Source: Nonomuraea jiangxiensis (GTDB lineage Bacteria; Actinomycetota; Actinomycetes; Streptosporangiales; Streptosporangiaceae). From it: 64,000 nucleotides of DNA. The stretch lies in assembly GCF_900099965.1 (NCBI RefSeq), contig NZ_FNDJ01000008.1, positions 62,001-126,000 of the forward strand, read 5' to 3'. This document shows positions 24,781 to 33,341 of the stretch, in pieces. The notes under the pieces were generated by a model. That model had not been told where the DNA came from. It did not search any database and saw only the letters and a program-made list of their open reading frames with translations. A program made the position numbers and the translations under genes. The first letter of the stretch is position 1, and each line of letters starts with the position of its first letter.

Positions 24781-25431
24781 TCTGTCTCCTCGCGAACCCG
24801 CGGAAGCCCGATGGCTCAAAGCGAACGAAACCTGGCCTGACCTGCGAGTCCGGCTTCGCCCGCGCGGGTTGTTCACCGGCAGAACGGCTTCCGGGCTTTG
24901 CCAGAACTCCTCATGGGCGGCCCCTCACGGCCGTCGAGGATCGCCGTGACCAGCGCGTCACGGAGCGGACCGGGGAAGCCCTGGGGAGGGCATCGTCGTC
25001 GTCGGGGCTACCGGACATCATGGACATGATCTTAGTGACCAGTGCCGGTGGGCCCGTCGTGTTCACGCGGCTGGGCTGTACGGCGGAGCATGGCCCCGCA
25101 GCCCTTGATCAGCCGAACCGAAGGCGCCGCCAGCGGGAGAGCCGGCCGCGTGTCGTCTCCTGGGCAGGGGCGGACCGCCGACGTGCAGGACATGGCCGTT
25201 GTCGCGATCATCCGCGCACGACCGGAAGGCCGTCGTCCCGCCCTGCCGTCACGAATGCGCCGGAACCCGCTCCAAGGGCTTCTCGCGACGCCCACCGGCG
25301 CGTCATGCTTTTTCCCGAGGCAGGTGACGCGGACGGCAGCAGAGGTGGTCTCGGACTGGCCGTACCGTCTGGCGCGCCGGGTCGTGTCGCGGGCGCCGCG
25401 CCGGCCGAAGACACTCACGCTGGCCGCCGCT
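24781..25431. other. Gene-poor stretch before an ABC-transporter remnant
   Basis: About 650 bp carry open frames without ribosome sites or recognisable protein. It probably held the body of the ABC ATPase gene whose C-terminal piece survives just downstream, but I find no Walker motif in any frame here. Confidence 0.4.
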
Positions 25432-25623
25432 CCCGAGGTCGAGACCGGCTCGGTGCTGCGGGCCACCTTCCACGGGCACAGCGTGGACTACGAGGTTGAG
25501 ACCGGCTCGGGCACCCTTACGGTGACCGTGCCGGGGCCCCATCCGCAGGGCCTGCTGGCCGAGGGCACCAACGTGAGCGTCGTGATCGACCCCGCGCAGG
25601 CGTACGTGCTGGTCAAGTCGTGA
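25432..25623 (+). pseudogene. C-terminal TOBE-domain fragment of an ABC transporter ATPase
   Basis: The last about 62 codons (VETGSVLRATFHGHSVDYEVETG ... VTVPGPHPQGLLAEGTNVSVVIDPAQAYVLV) match the TOBE_2 domain that ends PotA/UgpC/CysA-type importer ATPases. The GHSVxYEV and P-G-VSVVIDP-AYVL pattern is characteristic. The nucleotide-binding domain that should precede it is absent. The frame stays open for about 130 codons upstream but with unrelated, arginine-rich sequence. It is therefore a remnant and not a working ATPase. Confidence 0.65.
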
Positions 25624-25862
25624 GCCCTCCGCGAACGCCGCATAGCGAGCCCCGCGCATCCTTGACGTTCGGGTTGCTTCGGCCTGCCCCGTCGCTGACC
25701 AAGCGCGGGTAGGCCGGACATGTGACCAGTCACCCACCATGGGGCACGGAGGACCAGGGCCAGGACGACGACGCGGCCTGACGGATCGGCAACCATCGAC
25801 GGGCGAGGCCCGGCTCCAAAGTCACGGCTGACGTGGACCCGCCTTCAATGAAAGGGCCTGAT

Positions 25863-26882
25863 ATGTCCAACCACTTCACCGGCCTCAGCCTCGGGCCACC
25901 ACTCGGAGACCAGCGCCTCGATCTGTGCGACCTGTACGCCTTCGGGGCACCCGGCGATCCCAGCAGGACCGTTCTCATCCTCAACGCCAATCCCAACGCG
26001 GATGCCCTGCATCCCGACGCCGTATACCGCCTGAACATTGACAACGACGGCGACTACCTGACTGACGTCGCCTTCAGCTGGGTCTTCAGCCCGCCGGCAT
26101 CCGACGGCTCCCAGACCTACAGCGTGTTCATGGCAACCGGTGCGGAGTCCCGCAGGCCCGAGGCGGCCGGCACCGCGATCGTGTCGGATGCCGCCGTCTC
26201 CTTCGGCCCTCATGCCAACGTGGTCGATAGCGGCGACTACAAGGTGGCCGCTGGTAGCCGCAGTGACGCCTTTTTCTTCGACTTCGACGGAATCAAGGAC
26301 CTGTTCGACACCAGCGGCAACCGGAATTTCACCGCACCGCATGTGGGCGGGAAGTCCCCGTGGACCGGCGTCGACTCCAACAGCACGGCGAACGTTTTCT
26401 CCATGGCCATTGAACTGCCGACCGCGGAGTTGGCGCCCAAGCCCGAGTTGCACATCTGGGGCCGATGCAGCGTCCTGCGCGACGGCGAACTGGTCCACGC
26501 CGACCGGGCCGGACACCCGTCAATGAGCAGCTTCTTCAACACCGACGACACGAAGGAGGAGTACAACGCCAGCGAGCCGGTCAACGACCGGGAGAAGTGG
26601 ACGGACCAATTCGTCCACTTGCTCGGCCACACGGGCGGCTACTCGCGTGAGGAGGCGATCACCGCGCTCGACGAGCACGGCCTCCTGCCGGACGTGCTGC
26701 ACTTCGACCCGTCCAAGCCGGCCGCGTACCCTAATGGCCGGACTTTCACGGAAGACGTCATCGACATCCGCGTCGCGTTCCTCACCAAGAACGAGGCCCC
26801 GCCCACCGGTCTCACGCCGCACACCGACACTCTGGACCGGTTCCCGTACCTCGGCGACCCGCACCCGGCAGCCACCTCCTGA
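25863..26882 (+). CDS. DUF4331 family protein
   Basis: This 339-residue protein belongs to the DUF4331 family. It opens with SNHFTGLSLGPPLGDQRLDLCDLYAFGAPGDPSRTVLILNANPNADALHPDAVYRLNIDNDGDYLTDVAFSWVF. The LTDLY-F---DP-TVLILN-NP pattern and the later DAFFFDFDGI and NVFSMAIELP strands are family signatures. No signal peptide is visible in this copy, although many relatives are exported. The C-terminal segment with FTEDVIDIRVAFLT and RFPYLGDPH matches the usual ending. ATG 25863 follows AAAGGG at normal spacing. The biochemical role of the family is not established. The gene stands alone and is followed by a repeat-containing intergenic region. Confidence 0.85.
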   Translation: MSNHFTGLSLGPPLGDQRLDLCDLYAFGAPGDPSRTVLILNANPNADALHPDAVYRLNIDNDGDYLTDVAFSWVFSPPASDGSQTYSVFMATGAESRRPEAAGTAIVSDAAVSFGPHANVVDSGDYKVAAGSRSDAFFFDFDGIKDLFDTSGNRNFTAPHVGGKSPWTGVDSNSTANVFSMAIELPTAELAPKPELHIWGRCSVLRDGELVHADRAGHPSMSSFFNTDDTKEEYNASEPVNDREKWTDQFVHLLGHTGGYSREEAITALDEHGLLPDVLHFDPSKPAAYPNGRTFTEDVIDIRVAFLTKNEAPPTGLTPHTDTLDRFPYLGDPHPAATS

Positions 26883-26935
26883 CAGGGCGGACACACTCGT
26901 GGGCAAGGGCTGCCGGTATTGGCATCGCCGAGACG

Positions 26936-27153
26936 TCCGATGTTAACCGCGCCTGACAGCTCCGATGTGAACGCGGTGATCGGGCGCACTCCGCGTTCGA
27001 CCAGGCGGCGATGGCGCTGAACGCGGAGCACCACGCCGGCAGGTGAAGTGACGAGCAGGCCTATGCGATGACGATGGATGGCTGTGCGGCTATTGACGTC
27101 ATCAATACATCCGATGTTAACTGCGCCTGACAGATCCGATGTGAACGCGGTGA
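26936..27153. repeat. Two 44-bp direct repeats, possible insertion-sequence remnant
   Basis: Two 44-bp direct copies (26936-26979 and 27110-27153) differ at only two positions and are 174 bp apart. Each copy is itself built of two TCCGATGTKAAC cores 25 bp apart, giving four cores in all. The sequence between them encodes, in one frame, a protein-like end (AHSAFDQAAMALNAEHHAGR then stop at about 27045). This suggests the 3' end of a lost gene flanked by transposon-end-like repeats. No transposase is recognisable. Confidence 0.6.
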
Positions 27154-27333
27154 GATCCGCGGGCGCACCGGATCTGTGATGCCCCTGGAGCAGTGGGATC
27201 GCCGGTCGCCGGCGGCGGCGGTCCCAGCGCCCCTCTCCGGACGTCACGGCGCGCGCACCTGGCCGCCTCGGCGTCCGGTCCCCCGAGTCGGATGCGCGCG
27301 GCGCCGCCCCGCTGGCGGCCAGTGAGGAAGATC

Positions 27334-30075
27334 ATGCGAACGTCGAAGAAAACGCTGCGCCTGTTACTGTCATCGCTGGTCACGGTCTGCCTGGTGCTGG
27401 CCGGCACGACCCTGCCCGCGTCGGCCTCCCCCACCGACGCCGCGTTCGACCAGGCCGCGGGGGCGCTCAACGTGGACCGCGCCGCCTACCTGTCCAAACA
27501 CGACATCGTCTACAACCGGCCCAACACCAACCCGCTGTACGGCATGACGGTCGGCAACGGCCGTACCGGCGCGATGGTCTGGAACCAGAACGGCCTGACG
27601 ATGCAGGTCTCGGGCGTGGACCTGTCGCAGCAGTCCACGTACGCGGCCGGCCTGGTCAACCTGTACTCCAACCCCGGCATGGACACGGGCTACTCGTCCT
27701 ACCAGCAGCGGCTGTCCCTGTATGACGGGACGCTCACCACCAAATGGGACTCCAACCGGACCGTCACCATCATGGGGTCGCCGAACTCCGAGGTCATGGG
27801 CATCCACGTGGACGACTCGCGCGGCGGGGTGTCGAGCGTCGCGCTGGACCTGAGCATGTGGGACCCCAACACGGTCCAGAACATCGCCGACGTCCCCGAC
27901 CTGAACACCTGGCGGACGATCTCCACGTTCGCGAGCAACGGCGTCGCCGGCCTGAGCCGGGGGCAGACCGACGCCAACGGGTTCGGCTACACCCTGGCCG
28001 CCACCGTCGAGGGCGCGAACTACTCGGTCCAGGTCGTCGACGGGCGCAAGGTACGGCTGAACATCACGCCGACCTCCAGCTACACGATCTGGCTCACGGC
28101 CGCCAGCCGGATCAACGCGCCGAACCGCGACTCGGTCACCCAGGCCCGCAACCAGCTCACCTCGGTCAAGAACGCCGGGTACGCCGCCACGTTCACGAGC
28201 TACAAGAACTTCTGGCACGACTTCTGGGCCAAGTCGTTCGTCCAGTACTCCAACGGCAACCGCGACGCCGACTACATGGAGAACGTCTACTACCTGAGCA
28301 CGTACATGATCGCGGCGGCCGGCCGCGGCAACTACCCGGCCCACTTCATCAACGGCGTCTTCCGCGCCACCCAGGACCAGAGCAAGTGGAGCAACGCCTA
28401 CTGGTACTGGAACCAGCGCGACGTCTACTACTCGTTCTTCGCCTCCAACCACACCGACCTGATCGACCGGCACAACAACCTGTACAGCCGCAACTACAAC
28501 GCACTGAAGGCGTACACGCAGACGCGATACGGCGTGGACGGGATCTGGGTCCCCGAGACCATGGGATGGGACGGCAACGCACGGGGCACGGTCAACAGCG
28601 ACTACACCAAGAACGTCCTGTCGACGGGCTACGAGGCCGCCTACAGCATGTACCTGCGCGCGAGGTACACCAACGACACGAACTACCTGCGGGACGTCGC
28701 CTACCCCTTCATGCGCGAGACGGCGAAGTTCTACTCGGCCATGCTGTCGCATGACGCGGCGACGAACACCTACTACATGGCCAACTCCAACGCCCACGAG
28801 ACCTACTGGAACGTCCGCAACGCGATCACCGACCTGGCCGCGGTGCGCAGCATCTTCCCGCTGACGATCCAGGTCAGCCAGGAACTCGGCGTCGACTCCG
28901 GCCTGCGGGCGGGCTGGCAGAACATCCTCAACCGGCTCACGCCGTACGTCGTGCAGAACGGCGCGTGGCAGCCGCACCAGCCGCCGATCTCGCAGACCAG
29001 GAACGGCGAGAACGTCTCGGCCGAGCTGATCTGGCCCTACGACCTCACGGGCATCGGCCACCCCGACTACCAGACCGCGCTGAACACGTGGAACCAGCGG
29101 CCGTTCCCCTACGGCAACGTCTGGGCCAACGACGCGGTCCAGGCGGCCAGGCTCGGCCTCGGCGACCAGGCGTACAACGGCATGAAGACGATGCTGCAGA
29201 AGTACCAGAACTACGCCAACGGCATGACCAGCAACACCAACGGCGTCTTCGAGTATCTCGGCGTGCACCTGACGGCGATGAACGAGTCGCTGATGCAGAG
29301 CTACAACGGCAAGATCCGCGTCTTCCCGGCCGTGCCCGGCGACTCGTCCTTCGTCGGGAAGCTCACCCTGCTGGCCAGGGACGGCTTCCTGGTCAGCTCC
29401 GAGCGCGAGGCCGGCGAGGTCAAGTATGTCGGCCTCAGGAGCCAGTACGGCAAGCAGGCCACGGTGGTGAACCCCTGGGGGACCCAGCAGATCAGGGTAC
29501 GGCGGGCCTCCGACAACGCGGTCGTCGCCACGAGCTCGGCGGCCGAGGTCTCCTTCCCCACGGCGGCCGGCACGGTCTACGTCGTGGAGCGGACCGCCAA
29601 GCCGCTGAGCTCGTACGCCTCGGCCCGGCTCACCGGCACGGCCAACCAGGGCGTCAAGACGCTCAGCAACACGGCCTCGTCGCTGGGCATGGGTGCGACG
29701 CCCGGCAACCCCGGCGGCCTGGTCAACGACACCGAGCTGACCTACGGCGCCAACTGGTACCACACGACGAGCCGGGGGTACGGCGATTACAACGACGACA
29801 CCCATCACAGCACCACGGTGGGCTCGGCGGCCCAGTACACCTTCACCGGAACGGGCGTGGAGTACCTCTCCGAGCGCAACGGCGACATGGGCAACGTGGA
29901 CGTCTACATCGACGACGTGTTCCAGGCCAACGTGAACCTCTACGCGGCGGGCGCCCGCCAGGCCCAGGTCGTGGTCTACCGCAGGACCGGCCTCCCCAGC
30001 GGCCGGCACACGATCAGGATCGTCAACAAGACGACCTCGGTGGGCATGGTCGACGCCCTGCGCATCCTGCCGTAG
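27334..30075 (+). CDS. Secreted (alpha/alpha)6 glycosidase, GH95-like (DUF5703-type)
   Basis: This 913-residue exported protein starts with a Sec signal (about residues 1-33, ending LPASAS). An N-terminal beta domain follows (about 40-270, opening NRPNTNPLYGMTVGNGRTGAMVWNQNG) and then a helical toroid (about 285-640). Key blocks are NFWHDFWAKSFVQYS, FRATQDQSKWSNAYWYWNQRDVYYSFFASNH, ETMGWDGNARG and AELIWPYDLTGIGHPDY. This is the layout of GH95 and related families that act on alpha-L-fucose or alpha-L-galactose ends, but the match is to an uncharacterised branch. The last about 150 residues (ASARLTGTANQGVKTL ... GMVDALRILP) form a beta-sandwich that probably binds sugar. GAGGAAG precedes ATG 27334. 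It has its own terminator and stands just upstream of the glucan locus. Confidence 0.72.
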   Translation: MRTSKKTLRLLLSSLVTVCLVLAGTTLPASASPTDAAFDQAAGALNVDRAAYLSKHDIVYNRPNTNPLYGMTVGNGRTGAMVWNQNGLTMQVSGVDLSQQSTYAAGLVNLYSNPGMDTGYSSYQQRLSLYDGTLTTKWDSNRTVTIMGSPNSEVMGIHVDDSRGGVSSVALDLSMWDPNTVQNIADVPDLNTWRTISTFASNGVAGLSRGQTDANGFGYTLAATVEGANYSVQVVDGRKVRLNITPTSSYTIWLTAASRINAPNRDSVTQARNQLTSVKNAGYAATFTSYKNFWHDFWAKSFVQYSNGNRDADYMENVYYLSTYMIAAAGRGNYPAHFINGVFRATQDQSKWSNAYWYWNQRDVYYSFFASNHTDLIDRHNNLYSRNYNALKAYTQTRYGVDGIWVPETMGWDGNARGTVNSDYTKNVLSTGYEAAYSMYLRARYTNDTNYLRDVAYPFMRETAKFYSAMLSHDAATNTYYMANSNAHETYWNVRNAITDLAAVRSIFPLTIQVSQELGVDSGLRAGWQNILNRLTPYVVQNGAWQPHQPPISQTRNGENVSAELIWPYDLTGIGHPDYQTALNTWNQRPFPYGNVWANDAVQAARLGLGDQAYNGMKTMLQKYQNYANGMTSNTNGVFEYLGVHLTAMNESLMQSYNGKIRVFPAVPGDSSFVGKLTLLARDGFLVSSEREAGEVKYVGLRSQYGKQATVVNPWGTQQIRVRRASDNAVVATSSAAEVSFPTAAGTVYVVERTAKPLSSYASARLTGTANQGVKTLSNTASSLGMGATPGNPGGLVNDTELTYGANWYHTTSRGYGDYNDDTHHSTTVGSAAQYTFTGTGVEYLSERNGDMGNVDVYIDDVFQANVNLYAAGARQAQVVVYRRTGLPSGRHTIRIVNKTTSVGMVDALRILP

Positions 30076-30085
30076 CCCCGCGGCC

Positions 30086-30128
30086 CGGAAGGCCCGCGTC
30101 CCGGATCGGTCGGGGCGCGGGCCTTCCG
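30086..30128 (+). terminator. Terminator hairpin of the GH95-like gene
   Basis: A perfect 13-bp stem (CGGAAGGCCCGCG with its complement) and a 17-nt loop begin 11 bp after the stop codon. No T-run follows. Confidence 0.7.
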
Positions 30129-30190
30129 CGATCCTGGCTCCCCTTGCGCGCCCCGGACCGGCGCGTTCACCTTTGCCGCGATTTTGGGCC

Positions 30191-30247
30191 TTGTGTCAGA
30201 TGCCCGGTCAACCTACGCTCCCACCCGAGTTAGGAAACCTCCCTAAC
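30191..30247 (+). promoter_or_regulatory. Predicted promoter and palindromic operator of the GH5 gene
   Basis: TTGTGT (30191-30196) and TACGCT (30214-30219) are 17 nt apart. The 19-bp imperfect palindrome GTTAGGAAACCTCCCTAAC (30229-30247) begins 10 nt after the -10 box, so it covers the expected start of transcription. The same motif with the same spacing precedes the sugar-transport operon, which argues for one repressor acting on both. Confidence 0.7.
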
Positions 30248-30280
30248 CATCGCGGCACCACCCGAAGATGGGAGTCGTCA

Positions 30281-31744
30281 GTGAAGCGAAGCGCAGGTGC
30301 GAGGGTCTTCGCGGCGGTGGCCGCGTTGGCGCTGTCCTTACTCGTGCCGTTCCTGGTGCCGCAGGGAGCGGTCGCGGCCGGCTCGGGTGCGGCGGCGGCC
30401 GACCCGCTCGTGTCGGGCGGCAAGGCGGTGACGGCCTCCTCGACCGAGGCGGCCGGCCTGGAGGCGGCCAAGGCGGTCGACGGCAGCGCGACCACCCGGT
30501 GGGCCAGCGCGGAGGGCGTGGACCCGCAGTGGATCCGGGTGGACCTCGGGTCCGCGCACACCGTCTCGCGGGTTCGCCTGACCTGGGAGGCCGCCTACGC
30601 CACCGCGTACCGGGTGCAGACCTCGCCCGACGGGTCCGCCTGGACCGACGTCCACTCCACCGCGGCCGGCGACGGCGGCACCGACGACCTCACGGTGAGC
30701 GGCACCGGCCGGTACGTGCGGGTGTACGGCACGCAGCGCGGCACGCCGTACGGCTACTCGCTGTGGGAGCTGGAGGTCTTCGGGGTGCCCGCGGGCGGCG
30801 GCGCCGGCACGCCCGTCGAGGCCAACGGCCGGCTGCGGGTGTGCGGCACCAAGCTCTGCAACGAGAACGGCAAGCAGATCCAGCTCCGCGGCATGAGCAG
30901 CCACGGGATCCAGTGGTACAACCAGTGCCTGAACGCCGCCTCGCTCGACGCGCTGGCCGGCGACTGGAAGGCCGACGTCCTGCGCATCTCCATGTACATC
31001 CAGGAGGGCGGCTACGAGACCAACCCCCGGCTGTTCACCGACCGGGTGCACTCCCTGATCGAGATGGCCACCGCCCGCGGCATGTACGCGATCGTGGACT
31101 GGCACATGCTCACCCCCGGCGACCCGAATTTCAACCTCGCCCGGGCCAGGACGTTCTTCACCGAGATCGCCCAGCGCCACAACGGCAAGGAGAACGTGCT
31201 CTACGAGATCGCCAACGAGCCGAACGGCGACTCCGTCACCTGGCCGGTCATCCGTGGCTACGCCAACCAGCTCGTCCCGGTGATCCGGCAGTACGACGCG
31301 AACGCGCCGATCCTGGTCGGCACCCCCGCGTGGTCGTCGCTCGGCGTCTCCGGCCCCGGCGACCAGACCGACACCATCCGCGCCAACCCGGTCACCGGCA
31401 CGAACATCATGTACACGTTCCACTTCTACGCCGCCTCGCACGGCACCCAGTACCTCAACACGCTGTCCCGGGCGGCCGACCTGCTGCCGATCTTCGTCAC
31501 CGAGTTCGGCACCCAGACCGCCTCCGGCGACGGGGCGAACAACTTCTCCAGGTCGCAGCAGTACCTCGACCTGCTCGCGCAGAAGAAGATCAGCTGGGTG
31601 AACTGGAACTTCTCCGACGACTTCCGGACGGGGGCCGTCTTCACCACGGGGACCTGCCCGAACGGCCCGTTCGCCGGGACCGGCAGGCTCAAGGAGGCCG
31701 GCGTCTGGATCCGCGACCGGATCCGCACCGCCGACGACTTCTGA
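30281..31744 (+). CDS. Secreted GH5 endoglucanase with N-terminal F5/8 type C module
   Basis: This 487-residue extracellular enzyme is predicted to cleave a beta-1,4-glucan such as cellulose. A long signal peptide (about residues 1-33) precedes a discoidin/CBM32-like module (about 45-175), visible in DGSATTRWASAEGVDPQWIRVDLG and GYSLWELEVFG. The GH5 barrel follows, about 185-485. The acid/base Glu is E313 in YEIANEPNG and the nucleophile is E408 in FVTEFGT; LRGMSSHGIQWY and HFYAASH are further family blocks. GTG 30281 is chosen because GGGAG stands 7 nt before it. The gene is monocistronic ahead of the transport operon, with a matching operator. It would make oligosaccharides for that importer. 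Confidence 0.88.
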   Translation: MKRSAGARVFAAVAALALSLLVPFLVPQGAVAAGSGAAAADPLVSGGKAVTASSTEAAGLEAAKAVDGSATTRWASAEGVDPQWIRVDLGSAHTVSRVRLTWEAAYATAYRVQTSPDGSAWTDVHSTAAGDGGTDDLTVSGTGRYVRVYGTQRGTPYGYSLWELEVFGVPAGGGAGTPVEANGRLRVCGTKLCNENGKQIQLRGMSSHGIQWYNQCLNAASLDALAGDWKADVLRISMYIQEGGYETNPRLFTDRVHSLIEMATARGMYAIVDWHMLTPGDPNFNLARARTFFTEIAQRHNGKENVLYEIANEPNGDSVTWPVIRGYANQLVPVIRQYDANAPILVGTPAWSSLGVSGPGDQTDTIRANPVTGTNIMYTFHFYAASHGTQYLNTLSRAADLLPIFVTEFGTQTASGDGANNFSRSQQYLDLLAQKKISWVNWNFSDDFRTGAVFTTGTCPNGPFAGTGRLKEAGVWIRDRIRTADDF

Positions 31745-31877
31745 GCCGCCGAGGCGGGGGCCGCGCGTCCCGGCCGGCCCCGGGGCGGGACCGCGCCCCC
31801 CGCCGTTAATCAGGAGTCCTGCCCGAATCGGCCGGACGCGCGTCGGTGTCTCCCCGATCACGAGTTGATGTCGCCTC

Positions 31878-31934
31878 TTGACCGGCTCGGGATGAGCTTT
31901 TATGGTCCCTTCAAAGTTAGGAATACTTACTAAC
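31878..31934 (+). promoter_or_regulatory. Predicted promoter and palindromic operator of the glucan-uptake operon
   Basis: TTGACC (31878-31883) and TATGGT (31901-31906) are 17 nt apart, a good housekeeping-type promoter for this genome. The 19-bp palindrome GTTAGGAATACTTACTAAC (31916-31934) starts 10 nt after the -10 box, exactly as at the GH5 gene. The ROK protein encoded at the end of the operon is the natural candidate to bind it. Confidence 0.75.
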
Positions 31935-31992
31935 TTCCGCGTGCACGATGACCGTACTGCCCCCCACCTCGCCTGGTCATAGGAGAAACCTC

Positions 31993-33339
31993 GTGCGCTT
32001 CGTTCCCCTCGCGGCGGCCGGGTTGCTGGCCCTGTCGCTGACCGCCTGTACCGCGGGCACGGAGGCGCCCTCGCTCGGCGCCCGGCCCACCACGACCGGC
32101 ACCGGACCGGTGGCCGCCGCCCTGCCCCCCGCCACGCTGGAGCTGTGGCACGGCTTCTCCACGGACGCCGAGACCACCGCGTTCGAGGAGGCCATCGCGG
32201 GCTTCACCAAGAAATACCCGCAGATCAAGGTGACCGCGAAGAAGGCCGTCCAGGACGCCCAGATCACCGCGGCCATCCGCGGCGGCAAGGCCCCCGACGT
32301 GGCCGCGTCGTTCACCACCGACAACGTCGCCCAGTGGTGCAGGTCGGGCGCCTTCCAGGACCTCACCCAGGTCATCCAGCAGGACGGCATCGACCTGAGC
32401 GTGCTGCCCGAGGCGTCGCGCTCCTACACCGAGTTCGAGGGCAAGCGGTGCACCATGCCGCTGCTGGCCGACGCCTACGGCCTCTATTACAACAAGGCTC
32501 TGATGAAGGGCAACGAGCCGCCCAAGACGCTGAGCGAGCTGACCGAGCTGACCAAGAAGCTCACCGTCCGCGACCCGGACGGCACCATCAAGGTCGCCGG
32601 CTTCATCCCCAGCTTCCAGTACTACGAGAACTCCCCCTCCCACCTCGGCCCGATGGTCGGCGCCAAGTGGTACAACCCGGACGGCACCTCGGCGATCGGC
32701 TCCGACCCGGCCTGGAAGCAGCTGCTGACCTGGCAGAAGGAACTCGTCGACTGGTACGGCTACGACAACCTTGACAAGTTCCGCAAGGGCCTGGGCGACG
32801 AGTGGGGCTCCGAGCACCCCTTCTTCGAGGGCAAGGTCGCGATGGCCGTGGACGGCGAGTGGCGCAACGCCATGATCGCCGCCGACCCCGAGGCGAAGTC
32901 GATGGACTACGGCACCGCGCCGCTGCCCGTCGCCGACGACAAGCCCGACCTGTACGGCAGCGGCTTCACCGCCGGCACGGTGATCGGAGTGCCCAAGGGC
33001 GCCAAGCACCCGCAGCACGCCTGGGAGCTGATCAAGCACCTCACCACCGACACCGACTCGCTGGTGACGCTGTCGAACGCGCTGCGCAACGTGCCCACCA
33101 CCAAGGCCGCCATGGAGTCCCCGAAGCTGGCCAAGGACGACAAGTTCGCCACTTTCCTCGACATCTTCGCCCACCCGAAGACCTCGACCCTGCCGGCCAG
33201 CGTCAACAGCGTCTTCAACCAGGACGCCTTCTCCACCTTCCTCATCCAGTGGGAGAAGGGGGCGGTCAAGGACCTCGACGCCGGGCTGGCCGGCGTGGAC
33301 AAGCGGATCAACGACAAGCTGAAGCTCTCCGGAGGCTGA
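31993..33339 (+). CDS. Sugar ABC transporter substrate-binding lipoprotein
   Basis: This 448-residue lipoprotein is a family 1 extracellular solute-binding protein that captures an oligosaccharide outside the membrane. The signal peptide ends in the lipobox LTAC (Cys near residue 19). The mature part has the SBP_bac pattern LELWHGFSTDAETTAFEEAIAGFTKKYPQIKV and KVAMAVDGEWRNAMI. I start at GTG 31993, which has AGGAG 7 nt upstream, rather than at an in-frame ATG 15 codons earlier that lacks one. It is the first gene of a seven-gene operon, followed directly by the two permeases. The ligand is probably a cello- or other beta-gluco-oligosaccharide released by the GH5 and GH9 enzymes. Confidence 0.92.
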   Translation: MRFVPLAAAGLLALSLTACTAGTEAPSLGARPTTTGTGPVAAALPPATLELWHGFSTDAETTAFEEAIAGFTKKYPQIKVTAKKAVQDAQITAAIRGGKAPDVAASFTTDNVAQWCRSGAFQDLTQVIQQDGIDLSVLPEASRSYTEFEGKRCTMPLLADAYGLYYNKALMKGNEPPKTLSELTELTKKLTVRDPDGTIKVAGFIPSFQYYENSPSHLGPMVGAKWYNPDGTSAIGSDPAWKQLLTWQKELVDWYGYDNLDKFRKGLGDEWGSEHPFFEGKVAMAVDGEWRNAMIAADPEAKSMDYGTAPLPVADDKPDLYGSGFTAGTVIGVPKGAKHPQHAWELIKHLTTDTDSLVTLSNALRNVPTTKAAMESPKLAKDDKFATFLDIFAHPKTSTLPASVNSVFNQDAFSTFLIQWEKGAVKDLDAGLAGVDKRINDKLKLSGG

Positions 33340-33341
33340 TG

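Noticed and set aside
26639..27247. Minus-strand 202-codon frame with a repeated peptide (LSGAVNIG)
   Set aside because: The peptide repeat is only the translation of the 44-bp DNA repeat, 174 bp apart and therefore in the same frame; the frame also overlaps the end of the DUF4331 gene.
27370..30009. An 879-codon open frame antisense to the GH95-like gene
   Set aside because: It mirrors the codon positions of a clear secreted enzyme with signal peptide and domains, is Val/Gly/Asp/Arg-biased and has no motif; a shadow of GC-rich third positions.
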